64,000 bases of DNA from contig NZ_WQHX01000002.1 of assembly GCF_013035425.1 (NCBI RefSeq), forward strand, positions 186,001-250,000, given 5' to 3'. This DNA is from Ruegeria arenilitoris (lineage in GTDB: Bacteria; Pseudomonadota; Alphaproteobacteria; Rhodobacterales; Rhodobacteraceae). The position numbers were made by a program, and so were the translations under genes. Below are positions 35,959-44,652 of the stretch, one piece after another; the stretch's first letter is position 1, and each line of letters starts with the position of its first letter. The notes under the pieces are model-generated. The model did not search any database. It was not told where the DNA came from and saw nothing but the letters and a program-made list of their open reading frames with translations.

Positions 35959-36564
35959 ATGACAGGCAAAAAAGAAATTAACCCTTTTCTCAAACAAGCG
36001 TTAGAGCTTGGTCCGCCACTCGCCTTTTTCTTTATCTACCTGCGTCTGCGTGATGACAGCTTTCTAATCGGAAATGTCGAATACTCTGGCTTTATCGTCG
36101 CAACGGTTATTTTTGTGCCGTTGATGCTGGGCGCGATGGGTATTCTGTGGCTGCTGACGGGTAAGCTTAGCAGAATGCAGATTTTCACTGCGTTTATGGT
36201 GATTTTCTTCGGCGGGCTTACCGCGTGGTTCAATGACGAGCGGTTTTTCAAAATGAAAACCACGCTGGTCTATGGGTTCTTTTCAGCCATACTTGGCATT
36301 GGGCTGCTTCAAGGTAAGTCGTACCTGGCATATGTGCTGGATGGGATGTTGCCGATGAGAAATGAGGGTTGGATGATTCTGACGCGTCGTCTATGCGCAT
36401 GCTTTGCAATTCTGGCGGCAGCCAACGAGTTGGTCTGGCGCACGTTATCGACCGATCTGTGGGTAAAGATCGAAACCTTCGGCTTTCCTATCGCTCTGAT
36501 GGTATTTCTGATGCTGCAATTCAGCATGTTGCAGAGCTATATGGACGACCCCGACAAGCAATAA
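35959..36564 (+). CDS. yciB: Inner-membrane protein YciB (IspZ-like septation protein)
   Basis: A 201-residue integral membrane protein of the YciB/IspA family, with five hydrophobic segments and the motifs LGPPLAFFFIYLR, GGLTAWFNDERFFKMK and NEGWMILTRRLCACFAI plus ELVWRTLSTDLWVKIE. In enterobacteria YciB interacts with division and elongation proteins and affects envelope integrity. Length is normal. Likely co-transcribed with the DMT gene before it. Confidence 0.93.
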   Translation: MTGKKEINPFLKQALELGPPLAFFFIYLRLRDDSFLIGNVEYSGFIVATVIFVPLMLGAMGILWLLTGKLSRMQIFTAFMVIFFGGLTAWFNDERFFKMKTTLVYGFFSAILGIGLLQGKSYLAYVLDGMLPMRNEGWMILTRRLCACFAILAAANELVWRTLSTDLWVKIETFGFPIALMVFLMLQFSMLQSYMDDPDKQ

Positions 36565-36621
36565 GCGGTTTTTGTCGCCGGTGCAGAATGCAGGAAATTT
36601 GAAAAATCCTTGGCTTAGCGT

Positions 36622-36640
36622 TCAACCTGTGGAAGGTTGA
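36622..36640. promoter_or_regulatory. Inverted repeat upstream of the Crp/Fnr-family gene
   Basis: TCAACCT-GTGGA-AGGTTGA: seven perfect pairs with a 5-nt centre, 42 nt before the chosen start. It could be an operator, possibly for autoregulation, or an RNA hairpin. It does not match TTGAT-N4-ATCAA. Confidence 0.35.
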
Positions 36641-36681
36641 GTAACCACCGGCACCACTTTAGCAGAGAATCGCGCACTCAT

Positions 36682-37350
36682 ATGATGGAATTTCCAAACA
36701 GCGGATTCCTTTCGAAAGCTTCGGAACGGCTGCGCTCGATGCTCGCCGCTCAAGCGTCTGAGCTTACTCTGAATCGCGGTGACGTTCTTTTTGAGCAAGG
36801 CGACGAAGGAGACGCTCTTTTTGCAATTCTCGACGGCACGTTGGAAGTTTCCTTTCTAGCGATGAGCGGGCGAAAGCTGGCTCTTAGCTTGATGCGCCCT
36901 GGCGAGGTTTTTGGAGAAATCGCGCTTTTCGACAATGGACCGCGAACTGCAACGGTAACTGCGGCTGAAAAGTCTAGGGTACTAAGGGTTCGTCAGAAAG
37001 ACGTGATGGACCAGATTCGCCAACACCCTGATTTGGCGGTCGATATGATCCGCCTTGCTGGACTGAGGATGCGTTGGATGGGAAGCCAATTGAACGAGCA
37101 GGTTTTCTTGCCAATGCCCGTGCGATTGGCACGTAAGCTGTTGCACCTTGCAAATTTACAAGACGACCCGTCACAGCGCATTACCTTGTCGCAGAGTGAG
37201 CTGGCAGAATTTGTCGGCGCAACGAGAGAAGCTGTGTCCAAAACTATTTCTGGCTGGAAACGCATAAATGTTGTCGAGGCCTCGCGCGGAGGTGTTCAAA
37301 TTCACGACATCGCCGCCCTTCAACAGCTGGCGGAGTCAGACTTAATCTGA
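36682..37350 (+). CDS. Crp/Fnr-family transcriptional regulator
   Basis: A 222-residue regulator. The cyclic-nucleotide-binding fold covers about residues 10-120 (LFEQGDEGDALFAILDGTLE, GEVFGEIALFDNGPRTATV), then a dimer helix and a winged helix with ITLSQSELAEFVGATREAVS (recognition helix ATREAVSKTISGWKR). No N-terminal cysteine cluster, so it is not an oxygen-sensing FNR; GEIALFDNGPRTATV resembles the cAMP pocket. The start codon is uncertain: ATG 36682 or 36685, or TTG 36637. Confidence 0.88.
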   Translation: MMEFPNSGFLSKASERLRSMLAAQASELTLNRGDVLFEQGDEGDALFAILDGTLEVSFLAMSGRKLALSLMRPGEVFGEIALFDNGPRTATVTAAEKSRVLRVRQKDVMDQIRQHPDLAVDMIRLAGLRMRWMGSQLNEQVFLPMPVRLARKLLHLANLQDDPSQRITLSQSELAEFVGATREAVSKTISGWKRINVVEASRGGVQIHDIAALQQLAESDLI

Positions 37351-37363
37351 CGAAACGTCCGGC

Positions 37364-37379
37364 TGTGACCGGGTTCACA
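37364..37379. promoter_or_regulatory. Perfect Crp-type palindrome TGTGA-N6-TCACA
   Basis: TGTGACCGGGTTCACA matches the classic CRP half-sites exactly, 14 nt after the stop of the Crp/Fnr-family gene. No protein gene on either strand starts just beyond it, so it would control a short RNA or act as a hairpin in the 3' UTR. Confidence 0.45.
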
Positions 37380-37550
37380 TACCTGTGCCTGCTTCGGCAG
37401 TAAGATGATTCCTGTTACCGTAGGAGGTCGGGTTATCATCCCCGATATCTGTCCACCGACCTCTCCCTGTACAGGAGCCATATGCCATTACAGGCATATG
37501 GCTCTATACTTTTCAAAGGTTCAAAAACTGCTGGCCCACTTAAAGTCAAC
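37380..37550 (+). other. Hairpin-rich gene-free region; possible small RNA
   Basis: Successive stems read in the plus direction: CTGC-TTCG-GCAG (about 37389-37400), GAGGTCGG / CCGACCTC (37424-37431 with 37456-37463), and a perfect 12-bp GAGCCATATGCC / GGCATATGGCTC (37475-37504) followed by TATACTTTT. The last could be a terminator. Either this is the structured 3' UTR of the Crp-family gene or an independent RNA preceded by the TGTGA-N6-TCACA site. No coding signal is visible. Confidence 0.3.
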
Positions 37551-37576
37551 TAGGTCGGAACCATCGCCCCGACCTA
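37551..37576 (-). terminator. Probable terminator of degP
   Basis: Eight-pair stem TAGGTCGG / CCGACCTA, 25 nt after the degP stop. It repeats the AGGTCGG core of the 37424-37463 hairpin, so strands of the two could pair with each other. The following T-rich tract is short. Confidence 0.5.
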
Positions 37577-37601
37577 TAGCTTCTTAACCGTGGACAGAGC
37601 G

Positions 37602-39092
37602 CTATTCTTCCAGGCTCAACGCAACAAACCGTGGCTCACCCCCGCGTCGAACAAGAAGAAGGAGAGATTTACGGCCAGCTTCTCTTGCCTCTTCCATGCG
37701 AGCTTCCAGGTCGCTGATCGAAGCTACCTTTTGTTGGCCAGCCTCGGTGATCACATCTCCGGCACGCAACCCTTTGGCAAACGCTTCCGAGGCTTCGTCG
37801 ACGTTCGAAACGACCAAGCCCTCCATTTCAGGGTCCAAACCCATGTCTTCGCGCAGTGTTTCAGTCAGTGGCGAAACCGTGAGACCCAGAATGTCCTTAT
37901 TCTCTTCATCCTGCTCCTCTATCGCTTCGACTTCTTCCTCTTCCACACGTTCTGCATCTTCCCGGCGGCCCAGTGTAACCAATACGGTCTGCGTGCTTCC
38001 GTCACGGTGCACAACGACACGCACTGACTTACCAACGGTTGTTTCACCAACTTGCCGCACCAGCCCACGCGTGTCTTCAACCTCGACGCCATCAAAGCTG
38101 AGGATGACATCACCTGCCAACAGTCCCGCCTCTTTAGCTGGTCCTTCCGGAACATCGCTGATCAAAGCTCCGCCAGGCTTATCCAAGCCCATCGCTTCTG
38201 CCATGTCTTCGGTCACATCCTGAATTCGGACGCCCAACCAACCTCGACGCGTTTCACCAAATTCGCGCAGCTGGTCAACTACCTTGATGACCACATTCGA
38301 CGCCATCGAAAAACCGATCCCAATAGACCCTCCATTAGGCGACAGAATCGCGGTATTAACGCCGATTACTTCTCCATCCATGTTGAATAGGGGCCCGCCC
38401 GAGTTTCCACGGTTAATAGCCGCGTCGGTTTGGATATAGTCATCATAGGACCCGCTCAAAGCACGATTTCTTGCCGAAACGATTCCTGCCGATACTGAAA
38501 AACCCTGACCCAGGGGATTACCCATTGCGATAACCCAATCACCCACACGCGCGGTATCGCTGTCACCGAACGTCACGTATTTCAAAGGTCCCGTTGCTTC
38601 AACCTTAAGCAGCGCGATGTCCGTTTTTTCATCGGTTCCAATCACTTTGGCGGGCAGCTCTTTGACAGGCTGTCCGTCGCCCGGAAAAAACTCCACTAGA
38701 ATTTCATCGGCCTCAGCGATCACGTGGTTGTTGGTGACGATGAAGCCATCCTCTGAAATGACAAATCCTGACCCCAAAGCGTTGCTACGGCGAGGGCGAT
38801 TGTCATCGTCACCATTACGATCCTGAAATTCGCGGAAAAAATCTTCGAAAGGAGAGCCTTCCGGCACGATCCCCTGTGGGCCGGTTTGTCCTTCAACGAG
38901 CGTCGAGGTTGTAATATTCACTACCGCCGGGCTTATTTGTTCCGCTAGCGGCGCCAGACTTTCACCGCGCGCTTGCGCAGCGACTGTTTGTGCCAAAACA
39001 ATCAGAGCCCCGACAATAGTCAGCCACATTAACCGTACCATGACACTTGCATCGTCCCGCCGGACGGAAATACTGCGCGATTTCGCCTGCAC
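37602..39092 (-). CDS. degP: Periplasmic serine protease, DegP/MucD type
   Basis: A 496-residue HtrA-family protease/chaperone of the periplasm. After the signal segment (MWLTIVGALIVLAQTVAAQA) comes a trypsin-like domain with an intact triad: His in VTNNHVIAEADEI, Asp in EKTDIALLKVE, Ser in NRGNSGGPLFN. Two PDZ domains follow (about 270-370 and 400-490, RRGWLGVRIQDV and KGLRAGDVI). The GTG at 39092 has AAGGAG 7 nt upstream; an ATG at 39041 is possible. Last gene of hflK-hflC-DUF2065-degP, all envelope proteolysis. Confidence 0.94.
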   Translation of the reverse strand: MQAKSRSISVRRDDASVMVRLMWLTIVGALIVLAQTVAAQARGESLAPLAEQISPAVVNITTSTLVEGQTGPQGIVPEGSPFEDFFREFQDRNGDDDNRPRRSNALGSGFVISEDGFIVTNNHVIAEADEILVEFFPGDGQPVKELPAKVIGTDEKTDIALLKVEATGPLKYVTFGDSDTARVGDWVIAMGNPLGQGFSVSAGIVSARNRALSGSYDDYIQTDAAINRGNSGGPLFNMDGEVIGVNTAILSPNGGSIGIGFSMASNVVIKVVDQLREFGETRRGWLGVRIQDVTEDMAEAMGLDKPGGALISDVPEGPAKEAGLLAGDVILSFDGVEVEDTRGLVRQVGETTVGKSVRVVVHRDGSTQTVLVTLGRREDAERVEEEEVEAIEEQDEENKDILGLTVSPLTETLREDMGLDPEMEGLVVSNVDEASEAFAKGLRAGDVITEAGQQKVASISDLEARMEEAREAGRKSLLLLVRRGGEPRFVALSLEE

Positions 39093-39147
39093 TTGGGGTC
39101 TCCTTGTAGACAACTCTTACTGTGACGGCCCGAAGGCCCCCATACTT

Positions 39148-39166
39148 ACTGACCAATGTAGTCAGT
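39148..39166. promoter_or_regulatory. Inverted repeat upstream of degP
   Basis: ACTGAC-CAATGTA-GTCAGT, six perfect pairs with a 7-nt centre, in the 132-nt gap between DUF2065 and degP. A GGCC-CGAA-GGCC mini-hairpin lies at 39128-39139. It could be an operator for separate stress control of degP. Confidence 0.35.
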
Positions 39167-39224
39167 TTGTCCTAACCCGCAACTCGTGATCGCTGGGAAA
39201 TCACTGTCAAGTGAAACCATAGGA

Positions 39225-39419
39225 TCAGAAACCCATTTGATATGCTGCCCAAACCAAGACAAATCCACTGACAACGCAAAGCAGACCTGCAATTCGCCTC
39301 GCTTGCTCTGGCAAGGAACGGAGCGCTTCGAGCATGCGCTCGATTAACGAAGGGGCCAGCGCATAGGCCAGCCCCTCGACAATCAATACCAGCCCAATGG
39401 CCAGTAGGATCAAACCCAT
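39225..39419 (-). CDS. DUF2065 small membrane protein
   Basis: A 64-residue protein with two membrane helices (GLILLAIGLVLIVEGLAYAL and a C-terminal GLLCVVSGFVLVWAAYQMG), a classic DUF2065 (YjeT-like) member. Function unknown; it is regularly linked to hflC. Its ATG overlaps the hflC stop as TAATG. Confidence 0.9.
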   Translation of the reverse strand: MGLILLAIGLVLIVEGLAYALAPSLIERMLEALRSLPEQARRIAGLLCVVSGFVLVWAAYQMGF

Positions 39420-40297
39420 TACTGGGCCGCCTGCCCTGTGGGCGACTTTAGATAGTTGAAGAAATCGGAGTCCGGGCTGAGCACCATCGAACTATTTCCC
39501 CCGCCCAGGGCCTGCTCGTAGGCCGAGAGCGAACGGTAAAATTCAAAGAACTCAGGATCTGCGCCGTAAGCTTCGGCAAAGATCGCATTTCGCTCGGCAT
39601 CCGCCTCGCCTCGAATAATCTCAGCTTCGCGGCGTGCATCCGATACAAGCTCCACCACTGTCCTGTCCGCCTGCGCTCGCACACGCTGCGCCGCCTCGTT
39701 ACCGCGGGCACGTTCATCAGTGGCCTCGCGTTCCCGCTCGGCCTTCATCCTATCGAATGTAGCTTCCAGGTTGGCCTGCGGCAGATCAGTAGCCTTGAGC
39801 CGTACGTCGATTACATTAACACCAAGCGCCTGCGCTTCTGCAATCGCGCTGTTACGAATTCGCAGCATCAGCGCGGCACGATCCGAACTTAGAATATCCC
39901 GAGACGAGACCGAACCCAGAACTTCACGAGTTTCTGCGCGCAAGATTCGATCCAAACGATCCTCTGCGACCGGCACTCCGCCTACACCTACGGCTTGCCG
40001 GAACTGCTCAAGATCGGCAATTCGATACCGCGCAAAAGCATCTACGACCAATCGCCGATCATCCAGAGGCGTGACTTCCAGCGGTTGAACATCAATCGAC
40101 AGAATCCTGTCGTCGTAGCGAACAACTTCCTGAATTAGAGGAATTTTGAATGCCAAACCCGGCTCTTCCTTGACGGCGACGACCCGGCCAAACTGCAGGA
40201 CCAAGGCGCGTTCACGTTCGTCAACGATGAAAATCGAGGACAACACTGCAACGATGGCGACAAAAACAACCGGCAGGATTAATGTTGACTTACGCAT
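39419..40297 (-). CDS. hflC: HflC, FtsH-protease modulator
   Basis: A 292-residue membrane-anchored SPFH/prohibitin-fold protein. One N-terminal helix (LILPVVFVAIVAVLSSIFIV) is followed by the SPFH domain (FIVDERERALVLQFGRVVAV, VIDVRLKATDLP), a charged coiled coil (REREATDERARGNEAAQRV) and a C-terminal region. With HflK it forms the large periplasmic cage around FtsH. Its ATG overlaps the hflK stop as ATGA. Confidence 0.96.
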   Translation of the reverse strand: MRKSTLILPVVFVAIVAVLSSIFIVDERERALVLQFGRVVAVKEEPGLAFKIPLIQEVVRYDDRILSIDVQPLEVTPLDDRRLVVDAFARYRIADLEQFRQAVGVGGVPVAEDRLDRILRAETREVLGSVSSRDILSSDRAALMLRIRNSAIAEAQALGVNVIDVRLKATDLPQANLEATFDRMKAEREREATDERARGNEAAQRVRAQADRTVVELVSDARREAEIIRGEADAERNAIFAEAYGADPEFFEFYRSLSAYEQALGGGNSSMVLSPDSDFFNYLKSPTGQAAQ

Positions 40298-41442
40298 CAG
40301 TTGCTCTCCTCAGCCTGGTTGCGACGCAATTCATTCAGCGGCAAATAAGGCACGACGCCTTGCCCTTGACCGGTTGAATTCTCGTCTAGGATAATCTTGT
40401 CCACATCACCCAACACCTGCTCCATGCGTTCGAGGTACAGGCGTTTTCGGGTCACTTCCGGAGCCTTAGAGTATTCTTCCAGGACCGCGCTGAAACGACT
40501 TGCTTCACCCATCGCGCTGTTTATCTGCTGCGCGCGGTAGGCCTCTGCTTCCTCAAGAACCTGAGCTGCTTCACCTCGCGCCTCAGCCAGGACGCGGTTC
40601 GCATAGGCATCGGCCACGTTCTGAAGACGGTCGCGTTCTTGTGCGGCAGCCTGAACATCCCGGAATGAGGCAATTACGTCTTGCGGTGGGTCAGCTTTGT
40701 CAAAGTTTACACGGATTATGTTCACACCCGAATCGTAGCTGTCCATCGTAGACTGGATCAGCTCCTGCAATCGGTCGGCGATAATACCGCGATCTCGGTT
40801 CAGGATCGGAGCGAGCTCGCTTTGCGCGATAATCTCGCGCATCGCTGATTCCGAAACGGCCCGGATCGTCTGTCGGGGATCGCGCAAGTTAAACAGGAAC
40901 TTGGCCGGGTCATTGATGTTCCACACAACCTGATAGTCAATATCGACGACATTTTCATCGCCGGTCAGCATCAAACCATCATCACTGCCACGCGCGCCGC
41001 CCATGTCCTCGGTCTGTTCGCGTGTTACTGGAATGACCTCCGCCGTTACAACTGGCCAAGGCGCGAAGTTCAGGCCTGGGTTTCCAACAGCAGAAAACTC
41101 ACCCAGAAACAGTTCAACCGACTGTTCTTCGGGCTTAACTGTGTAGAAACTCGCCACTCCCCACAATATCGCTGCAGCAACTATGGCGACCGCGACAGTG
41201 CCCTTCGTAAAAGCTGGTCCACCCCCCCCGGAACCCGAACCATTGCCGCCTCGACCCGAACCGCCACGACCACCCATCAACACGCGCAGCTGTTCCTGCC
41301 CTTTTTTCATAAGCTCGTCGATTTCGGGAATCTGTGGGCCATCGCCTTCGGGGGGTTTACGCCCGTCGCCGTTGTTGCCCCGATTTCCTCCGCCGCCGGA
41401 TGAGCCTCCGCCCCCCCAGGGGCCACCGCTGTTGCCCGCCAT
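40297..41442 (-). CDS. hflK: HflK, FtsH-protease modulator
   Basis: A 381-residue partner of HflC. The first 85 residues are glycine-rich and disordered (GGPWGGGGSSGGGGNRGN), then one membrane helix (VAVAIVAAAILWGVASFYTV), the SPFH domain (VIWNINDPAKFLFNLRDP-type core; MREIIAQSELAPILNRDRG) and a long coiled coil. The ATG at 41442 with AAGGA upstream is preferred to one at 41460. Runs of eight and seven C occur in the Gly-rich coding part. Confidence 0.95.
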   Translation of the reverse strand: MAGNSGGPWGGGGSSGGGGNRGNNGDGRKPPEGDGPQIPEIDELMKKGQEQLRVLMGGRGGSGRGGNGSGSGGGGPAFTKGTVAVAIVAAAILWGVASFYTVKPEEQSVELFLGEFSAVGNPGLNFAPWPVVTAEVIPVTREQTEDMGGARGSDDGLMLTGDENVVDIDYQVVWNINDPAKFLFNLRDPRQTIRAVSESAMREIIAQSELAPILNRDRGIIADRLQELIQSTMDSYDSGVNIIRVNFDKADPPQDVIASFRDVQAAAQERDRLQNVADAYANRVLAEARGEAAQVLEEAEAYRAQQINSAMGEASRFSAVLEEYSKAPEVTRKRLYLERMEQVLGDVDKIILDENSTGQGQGVVPYLPLNELRRNQAEESN

Positions 41443-41514
41443 ATGTGTCTGTTCCTTCATTTAGGTCCGTGTGATCACGGGGTCCCTTGTAACTTGTGTG
41501 CGCGCGCTTGCAAA

Positions 41515-42873
41515 TCAAGCAGTGCGAACAGGTTGCCGCATCGTCACCAGTTCTTCGGCCATCACTGGATGAACCGCAACCGTTCTGTCAAAATCTTCTT
41601 TGGTTGCGCCCATCTTTACGGCGATGCCGGCCAACTGGATCATCTCTCCCGCGCCGGGTGCAACAATGTGGCAACCCAACACCTTTCGGGAAGCCTGACT
41701 AACGATCAGTTTCATAAGCACACGCTGCGTTCCCCCGGCAAATGCCTTTTGCATTGGTTTGAACGAAGTCGCGTAAACCTCGATCAGCTCTTGCTCTGCG
41801 GCCTCTTCTTCGCTGAGACCAACAGTTCCCATTTCGGGTTGAGTGAAAATCGCAGTCGGAATCAACTCGTGATCGACGGGTGTCGGATTGCCTTTGAAAA
41901 TCGTTTCCACAAAGGCCATCCCCTCACGAATTGCAACAGGCGTCAGGTTCACGCGGTCGGTCACATCGCCAATCGCAAAAATCGACGGAACACCAGTTTG
42001 GCTGTACTCATCGACGATGACTTCACCTTTTCTTCCCCGCGCGACGCCCAGCGCCTCAAGGCCTAAATCATCCGAGTTCGGCGTACGTCCGGTTGCGAAC
42101 ATCACGACATCAAACAGCAGCTCTGATCCATTAGTCGCTTTGACCCAAATCTTGTCGCCACGCCGTTCCATCTCAAGCACGTTGGTGCCCAGATGCAGGT
42201 CAATTCCGTTTTGGCACATTTCTTCACTTATCAAGCCGCGTGCCTCATCGTCAAAACCACGAAGAATCTGAGCTCCCCGATAGAATTGCGTAGTCTTTAC
42301 ACCCATTCCGTTCATTATCCCGGCAAATTCACACGCTATGTAGCCGCCCCCAACGATCAGCATGGTTTCCGGCAGTTTCTCCAGATGAAATAATTCATTT
42401 GAAGTAATCGCCAGTTCCGAACCGGGAAAATCAGGTACAACTGGTCTTCCTCCGGTCGCCACCAGAATATGTTTAGCTGTCTTGCGTGCTCCATCCGCCA
42501 TTTCAACTGTGTGTGCATCGACGAGGCGCGCGCGTTGATCAAATGTTTCTACGCCATTGTTTTTCAGGATGTTGCGATAGATACCTTCCAGTCGATCCAA
42601 TTCTTTATGAAGCTTGCTGCGGAAGCTGTCCCAATTGAATGTCCCGGGCTTAATATCCCAGCCATAGGCCTGTGCTTCCCCAACCATACCGGCGTATTCG
42701 CTAGCAAAGACCATTAGTTTCTTTGGAACACATCCCCGAATTACGCAGGTGCCGCCATAGCGGTCCTCTTCTGCCAGCGCCACTTTGGCCCCGTTTTCGC
42801 CTGCCGCGACGCGCGCAGCACGGACGCCACCTGATCCGCCACCAATGACAAACAGATCATAGTCAAAGCTCAT
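41515..42873 (-). CDS. gor: Glutathione-disulfide reductase
   Basis: A 452-residue cytosolic flavoenzyme regenerating GSH with NADPH. FAD motif VIGGGSGGVRAARVAA, redox-active disulfide GGTCVIRGCVPKKLM, NADPH-binding VGGGYIACEFAGIMNGMG, the FAD-ribose FAIGDVTDRVNLTPVA and the C-terminal HPVMAEELVTMR with the catalytic His-Glu pair are all present. 126 nt downstream of rpiA on the same strand. It supports the intact GST at 43950 and the GFA protein. Confidence 0.96.
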   Translation of the reverse strand: MSFDYDLFVIGGGSGGVRAARVAAGENGAKVALAEEDRYGGTCVIRGCVPKKLMVFASEYAGMVGEAQAYGWDIKPGTFNWDSFRSKLHKELDRLEGIYRNILKNNGVETFDQRARLVDAHTVEMADGARKTAKHILVATGGRPVVPDFPGSELAITSNELFHLEKLPETMLIVGGGYIACEFAGIMNGMGVKTTQFYRGAQILRGFDDEARGLISEEMCQNGIDLHLGTNVLEMERRGDKIWVKATNGSELLFDVVMFATGRTPNSDDLGLEALGVARGRKGEVIVDEYSQTGVPSIFAIGDVTDRVNLTPVAIREGMAFVETIFKGNPTPVDHELIPTAIFTQPEMGTVGLSEEEAAEQELIEVYATSFKPMQKAFAGGTQRVLMKLIVSQASRKVLGCHIVAPGAGEMIQLAGIAVKMGATKEDFDRTVAVHPVMAEELVTMRQPVRTA

Positions 42874-42999
42874 GCTGGTTTCCTTCGTTCAGCTCACTAA
42901 AAGTCAATGTGTATTCGGGAGCGACCTGATATCCGCCAACCCCGCTACGTTCGAAAGTCCGAATGTCCTGAGCCCTGAACTCAGCATCTTGACCACCGC

Positions 43000-43782
43000 T
43001 CAACCTGCGAGATCGGAAAACAGGTTATCTCCACTTCGGGGTTCACCTACTTCCACTGTACCTTCATTCAAATTGCGCAGTTCGACCCTGCCATCCCCGT
43101 GGCCGATTACAACTTTGTCGCAGATATCGATAAAAAGACCATTCTCCACAACGCCTGGGATTTGATTGAGAACAAGCGCCAATTGCCGAGCGTTACCTAT
43201 TCGCTTCAAATGCAGGTCCAGAATGTGGTTGCCCTCATCCGTGACCTTGGGAGCCTCACTGTTCATGCGTAACGTGACTGAGTTACCAAGCACATCCATT
43301 GTGTCCAACGCCTCTTCGATCAGCAATTTTGTTGTTTGCCATCCGAAAGGGATCACTTCCACAGGCAAAGGGAAGGCGCCCAGTGTTTCCACTTCTTTGC
43401 CAGCATCTGCGATTACCACCATTTGATCGCTTGCAGTGGCCACAATCTTTTCCTGCAACAAAGCCGCCCCGCCGCCCTTGATCAGGTTTAACTCGCCATC
43501 AAACTCGTCGGCACCATCGATAGTCAGATCCAACCATCCTGCTTGGTCCAGTGAAACGACTTCTATTCCGACCTCTCGCGCCAGTTGGGCTGTCGCGGTC
43601 GAAGTTGGCACACCCCGAATTTTCAGCCCTTCTTTCGACACACGCTCTCCCAGGCGTCGAACCAACCATGCGGCCGTTGATCCGGTTCCAAGCCCGACAC
43701 GCATCCCGTCCTGAACGAGTTCAGCCGCGCGGTTGGCCGCAACGAATTTAGCCTGTTCAATCGGCGACATTTCACCAGTCAT
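43000..43782 (-). CDS. rpiA: Ribose-5-phosphate isomerase A
   Basis: A 260-residue cytosolic enzyme of the pentose phosphate pathway. Signatures: VGLGTGSTAAWLVRRLGERV (phosphate loop), DLTIDGADEFDGELNLIKGG (catalytic Asp), GGGAALLQEKIVATAS, VEVIPFGW and NHILDLHL near the end. The C-terminus is somewhat longer than in E. coli (219 residues). Upstream of gor. Confidence 0.96.
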   Translation of the reverse strand: MTGEMSPIEQAKFVAANRAAELVQDGMRVGLGTGSTAAWLVRRLGERVSKEGLKIRGVPTSTATAQLAREVGIEVVSLDQAGWLDLTIDGADEFDGELNLIKGGGAALLQEKIVATASDQMVVIADAGKEVETLGAFPLPVEVIPFGWQTTKLLIEEALDTMDVLGNSVTLRMNSEAPKVTDEGNHILDLHLKRIGNARQLALVLNQIPGVVENGLFIDICDKVVIGHGDGRVELRNLNEGTVEVGEPRSGDNLFSDLAG

Positions 43783-43949
43783 GGCAACTTCCCCTCAGTC
43801 TTCTGCGGGTTATATACGGAAAGCTTTCAGCAACTGCGAGAGCCAATCTTGCTTGCACCAATATTAACTGTCCAACCCAATACGCGTTTCCAATGGGAAG
43901 CGTCGCAATCAGGTCTTCGCTATGCAATCACTTCGCTTACATAGGAGAC

Positions 43950-44651
43950 ATGAAAACACGCTACCGCCTACATTACGCGCCCGACAATGCATCGCTGGTG
44001 ATCCGACTGGCACTAGAAGAGATGGGCCTGCCCTTTGAAACTGTTTTGGTTGACCGCCGCAGCAACGAACAAAACAGTGAAACTTACCGAAATCTCAATC
44101 CAAATGGTTTGATCCCCGTGCTGGAAACCGAACAGGGGCCGATTTTTGAAACTGCGGCAATCTTGCTATGGCTTTCCGACAGACACGGGCAATTGGCCCC
44201 AAGCCCAGAAAGTCTGGATCGCGCGGCGTTTTTGAAATGGCTGTTCTTTGCATCAAATACTTTGCACGCCGACCTACGCCTTGTTTTCTACGCCGACGCT
44301 TATATCGATCCCTCGTACGCCCAAGCATTACGTTCAGGAGTACAGCGTCGTTTGAGGCGGCATCTAAGTGTGCTGGATGCTCTTGCAAAAACTAAACTGG
44401 ACTGGCTGAAAGCGGAACAACCTTCGATCTTAACCTATTACATTGCCTGCATGATGCGCTGGATGGCGCTTTATCCTTCTGGCGAGGATCGTAGCTGGTT
44501 CCAGCTATCCGACACACCCCACCTGCAGTCTATTCTGATGCAATTGGAGTCGCGTCCAGCGACACGAGCAGCTGTCGCTGCAGAGGGCTTGGGAGCCACA
44601 CCTTTTACTGCGCCAAATTACGCCAATCCTCCAGAAGGGTCTGCAACCTGA
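43950..44651 (+). CDS. Glutathione S-transferase family protein
   Basis: A 233-residue cytosolic protein with an N-terminal thioredoxin-like domain (RYRLHYAPDNASLVIRLALE, NPNGLIPVLETEQGPIFETA with the cis-Pro and Glu/Thr glutathione contacts) and a helical C-terminal domain. The position of the usual catalytic Tyr/Ser holds Ala-Pro-Asp-Asn-Ala-Ser; Ser at about residue 14 could serve. Substrate unknown. AGGAG is only 2 nt from the ATG, an unusually short gap. One base separates its stop from sdaA. Confidence 0.88.
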   Translation: MKTRYRLHYAPDNASLVIRLALEEMGLPFETVLVDRRSNEQNSETYRNLNPNGLIPVLETEQGPIFETAAILLWLSDRHGQLAPSPESLDRAAFLKWLFFASNTLHADLRLVFYADAYIDPSYAQALRSGVQRRLRRHLSVLDALAKTKLDWLKAEQPSILTYYIACMMRWMALYPSGEDRSWFQLSDTPHLQSILMQLESRPATRAAVAAEGLGATPFTAPNYANPPEGSAT

Positions 44652-44652
44652 A

